Source of the DNA: Shewanella halotolerans
GTDB taxonomy: Bacteria > Pseudomonadota > Gammaproteobacteria > Enterobacterales > Shewanellaceae
Assembly: GCF_019457535.1 (NCBI RefSeq)
Contig: NZ_CP080417.1
Coordinates: 2,356,001 to 2,420,000 of the forward strand
Length of the DNA stretch: 64,000 nt
Direction of reading: 5' to 3'
Shown: one piece after another, positions 62,599 to 64,000 of the stretch
Layout of the letters: each line of letters begins with the position of its first letter
Numbering within the stretch: the first letter of the stretch is position 1
The notes under the pieces: generated by a model
Databases searched by the model: none
What the model was told of the DNA's origin: nothing
What the model saw: only the letters and a program-made list of their open reading frames with translations
Position numbers and translations under genes: made by a program

Positions 62599-63127
62599 TT
62601 ATTTTACCAACTGCTGCAAAACTTCATTTTTTAGCCAAACTTTAGCCCTAATGACGATTTCTAGTTTGTCATTACCTATTTGTAGATCGTCTAGTGTCTT
62701 AGGGTGAGTGATTTGGTCTCTAATCTTGTTTGCAGCTAGAAAATTGTCCCACTCAACACCTTGAAACCCCAAGCTCTTAGGATTTACTCCACGAGCTTTA
62801 GCAATACTTTTACACGAGAATTTTAGAGTTTCTTTGAATCCTAGGAACTGCGGCTTTTTTGTGAGAGTTTGCCTAATGCGATCAAATTTAACTTCTTTTA
62901 GCTTGGCTTGTTCAGCTAGGTCAAATAGCTCTTCGAAGTTTTCATGCTCCAATGCTTCTTGCCTAAATGCAAAAAAGGAAGCCCTCGACGGTAGAGAAAA
63001 ACGTTCTGATATAGGCACTTTCAAGAGCAGAGTTACCTCGATTTTCAAACAGGAACTTGCCCAATTCTTCTAAATCCGCATCTAGTTTTTCTACTAGATT
63101 GATGTAATCCGTCAAAACAACCTCCAT
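62599..63127 (-). pseudogene. Frameshifted cassette gene, HEPN-like hypothetical protein
   Basis: Two overlapping frames join into one protein if one base is removed from a six-A run at 62971-62976. The first frame (ATG 63127) gives MEVVLTDYINLVEKLDADLEE through RTFFSTVEGFLF, and the second continues FAFRQEALEHENFEELF to the stop at 62599, about 175 aa in total. The C-terminal part has NKIRDQITHPKTLDDL, an Rx4H signature found in HEPN-domain proteins, many of which are RNases or act in toxin/defence systems. Family assignment is tentative. Either a pseudogene, a sequencing error or slippage. Confidence 0.6.
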
Positions 63128-63129
63128 AA

Positions 63130-63273
63130 ACATAACGCCGCCAGCAGCGGCGACCAATACGTAAGTTACTTTGTGTTAGTTTGGCGTGGAGCGACAACAC
63201 AAAGCAACCGGAGTGTTGGGCGTCCCAGCCACGCGTGTCTTCGCGTGGCTAATGCTGACAGGCCTTGTTATTT
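63130..63273 (-). repeat. attC site 4
   Basis: 144 bp. On the minus strand from AAATAACAAGGCCTGTCAG to GCTGGCGGCGTTATGT. The interior has CCACGCG/CGCGTGG and other palindromic blocks. It lies between two cassette genes and starts 10 bp downstream of the stop of the 63283 gene. Confidence 0.85.
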
Positions 63274-63282
63274 GCAGACTAC

Positions 63283-63531
63283 TCAACCGTTAGGTTTTTC
63301 CTGCTTTTTATAGACAAAAGGTAACCAACCTTTAAGTGAAAATGCAGCAAAAACTATTAGTGAAATAGGTAGAGGCCACCAACCAAATAACTCTAGCATT
63401 CTATCTGCGGTCTCAGGGCCCGATAGAGTGCCGTCATTCAAATAATAAGCAAGAAATCCTGCTATGAATAAACCTGAGAACAGAAAAATCACAAGGTAAA
63501 GAAAGTAAAGTATTCGTCGTATGAACCACAT
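63283..63531 (-). CDS. Cassette gene: small two-helix membrane protein
   Basis: 82 aa from the ATG at 63531 (GGAAATAGC upstream); a frame 11 codons longer overlaps the attC. Two membrane segments (about residues 4-30 and 48-66) and a basic C-terminus KKQEKPNG. No family recognised. AT-rich and bounded by attC sites. Confidence 0.6.
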   Translation of the reverse strand: MWFIRRILYFLYLVIFLFSGLFIAGFLAYYLNDGTLSGPETADRMLELFGWWPLPISLIVFAAFSLKGWLPFVYKKQEKPNG

Positions 63532-63546
63532 GCTATTTCCATTTGC

Positions 63547-63633
63547 ATATAACGCTAAGCACACGGGCGGAAAAACGCGATAGCGTTTGACGTCACAGCA
63601 GTCGCAGGCTGCGAGTGATGCGCCTTGTTACGT
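63547..63633 (-). repeat. attC site 5
   Basis: 87 bp. On the minus strand from ACGTAACAAGGCGCATCAC to TGCTTAGCGTTATAT, with CGCAGCCTGCG and AACGCTATCGCGTT palindromes inside. It contains the stop codon of the 63628 gene. Confidence 0.85.
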
Positions 63634-63918
63634 GTTTTTAACCAAACCATCTACTACCTCTGATGCCTCTTTTAAACCAGCACCTGTAATTTTGCGATAC
63701 AGCTTGATTGCTTTTAACCTATGACCAGCTTTTACCGCAGAATGAACTTCAATCGGAACTAGGGGGCTATCGTCAAATTCAATACCCGTATGTTTGATAA
63801 GAGCGTCTACTTTAACTTCCAGAAAGCGAATTCTTTTCCGGTAAGTATCAAGTTGCGTATTAACAATCAGGTATAGCGCGACCAAGGACGGAAATAAAAC
63901 TCCTAATAATTCAGCCAA
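63628..63918 (-). CDS. Cassette gene: membrane-anchored L7/L12-like domain protein
   Basis: 96 aa starting at a TTG with AAGGAG 8 nt upstream. One N-terminal membrane segment (about residues 3-20), a short coiled stretch (DTYRKRIRFLEVKVDALIKH), then a C-terminal half whose HRLKAIKLYRKITGAGLKEASEVVDGL resembles the ribosomal L7/L12 C-terminal fold, known to bind translational GTPases. Such stand-alone domains occur in uncharacterised proteins. Its function is unknown. Encoded in a cassette, after the GTTATGT core of the next attC. Confidence 0.75.
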   Translation of the reverse strand: MAELLGVLFPSLVALYLIVNTQLDTYRKRIRFLEVKVDALIKHTGIEFDDSPLVPIEVHSAVKAGHRLKAIKLYRKITGAGLKEASEVVDGLVKNT

Positions 63919-63937
63919 TCTGTCTACTCCTTAAAAC

Positions 63938-64000
63938 ACATAACAACTTATTAGTGAGACCTTGCAAGGTACGCTACCTTGTAAGGTAGGAGACCAAGCA
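63938..64000 (-). repeat. attC site 6, running off the window
   Basis: On the minus strand it ends ...AATAAGTTGTTATGT just before the L7/L12-like gene. The visible interior has the palindrome ACCTTGCAAGGT and ACCTTGTAAGGT. The other core site is beyond or at the window edge. Confidence 0.6.

Overview
The window looks like chromosomal DNA of a marine gammaproteobacterium of the genus Shewanella (order Alteromonadales). The evidence is a seqA-pgm pair next to ybfF, ybfE and fldA, an arginine-type EF-P beside its rhamnosyltransferase earP, the alaA-yfbR-dGTPase run, ychE beside adhE, and protein sequences that resemble those of Enterobacteria and Vibrio without being identical. No species call is attempted. 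Gene density is high and most operons end in clear hairpin-plus-T-run terminators.

Layout. 1-5.6 kb: end of a YafD-like protein, cardiolipin synthase, a PhnA-like zinc-ribbon protein, a ribbon-helix-helix regulator, tRNA-Ser(GGA) and a NIT-domain chemoreceptor. 5.9-12.1 kb: nadA, the branched-chain 2-oxoacid dehydrogenase operon bkdA1-bkdA2-bkdB with a perfect palindrome upstream, and astE. 12.4-21 kb: msrA, pgm, seqA, ybfF, a DUF2788 protein, ybfE, fldA, earP-efp and alaA. 21-27 kb: yfbR with a dGTPase of the anti-phage branch, ychE, and adhE preceded by a HexR-like site. 27-38.5 kb: several small accessory enzymes, an S9 peptidase, class I fumarase, pabB-nudL and asnS.

38.5-40.2 kb: three low-GC hypothetical genes, all on the minus strand, each followed by an attC-like recombination site. 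This is an integron cassette array without a visible integrase. 40.4-43.8 kb: an apbE / DUF3570 / DUF4266 / thioredoxin operon. Its DUF3570 protein carries two sequences that look like flavinylation motifs, which makes this the best candidate here for a little-described system. 44-51.5 kb: a FAN1-type nuclease, a YjbQ protein, a large SNF2/SWIM helicase and an RNA m5C methyltransferase.

51.6-62.1 kb: a maltodextrin (alpha-glucan) uptake and degradation locus. It has a TonB-dependent receptor, two exported GH13 enzymes, a cytoplasmic alpha-glucosidase and an inner-membrane sugar transporter. Two LacI-type palindromic operators lie in the divergent promoter region. Glucan would be bound and imported through the outer membrane, cut in the periplasm, imported by the major-facilitator permease and hydrolysed to glucose inside.

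62.3-64 kb: an IS110/IS1111-type transposase remnant abuts a second minus-strand cassette array that runs off the window end. Its cassettes encode a frameshifted HEPN-like protein, a small membrane protein and a membrane-anchored L7/L12-like domain protein. Two copies of a MITE-like repeat bounded by ATACCAATC/GATTGGTAT lie at 21.1 and 36.7 kb.
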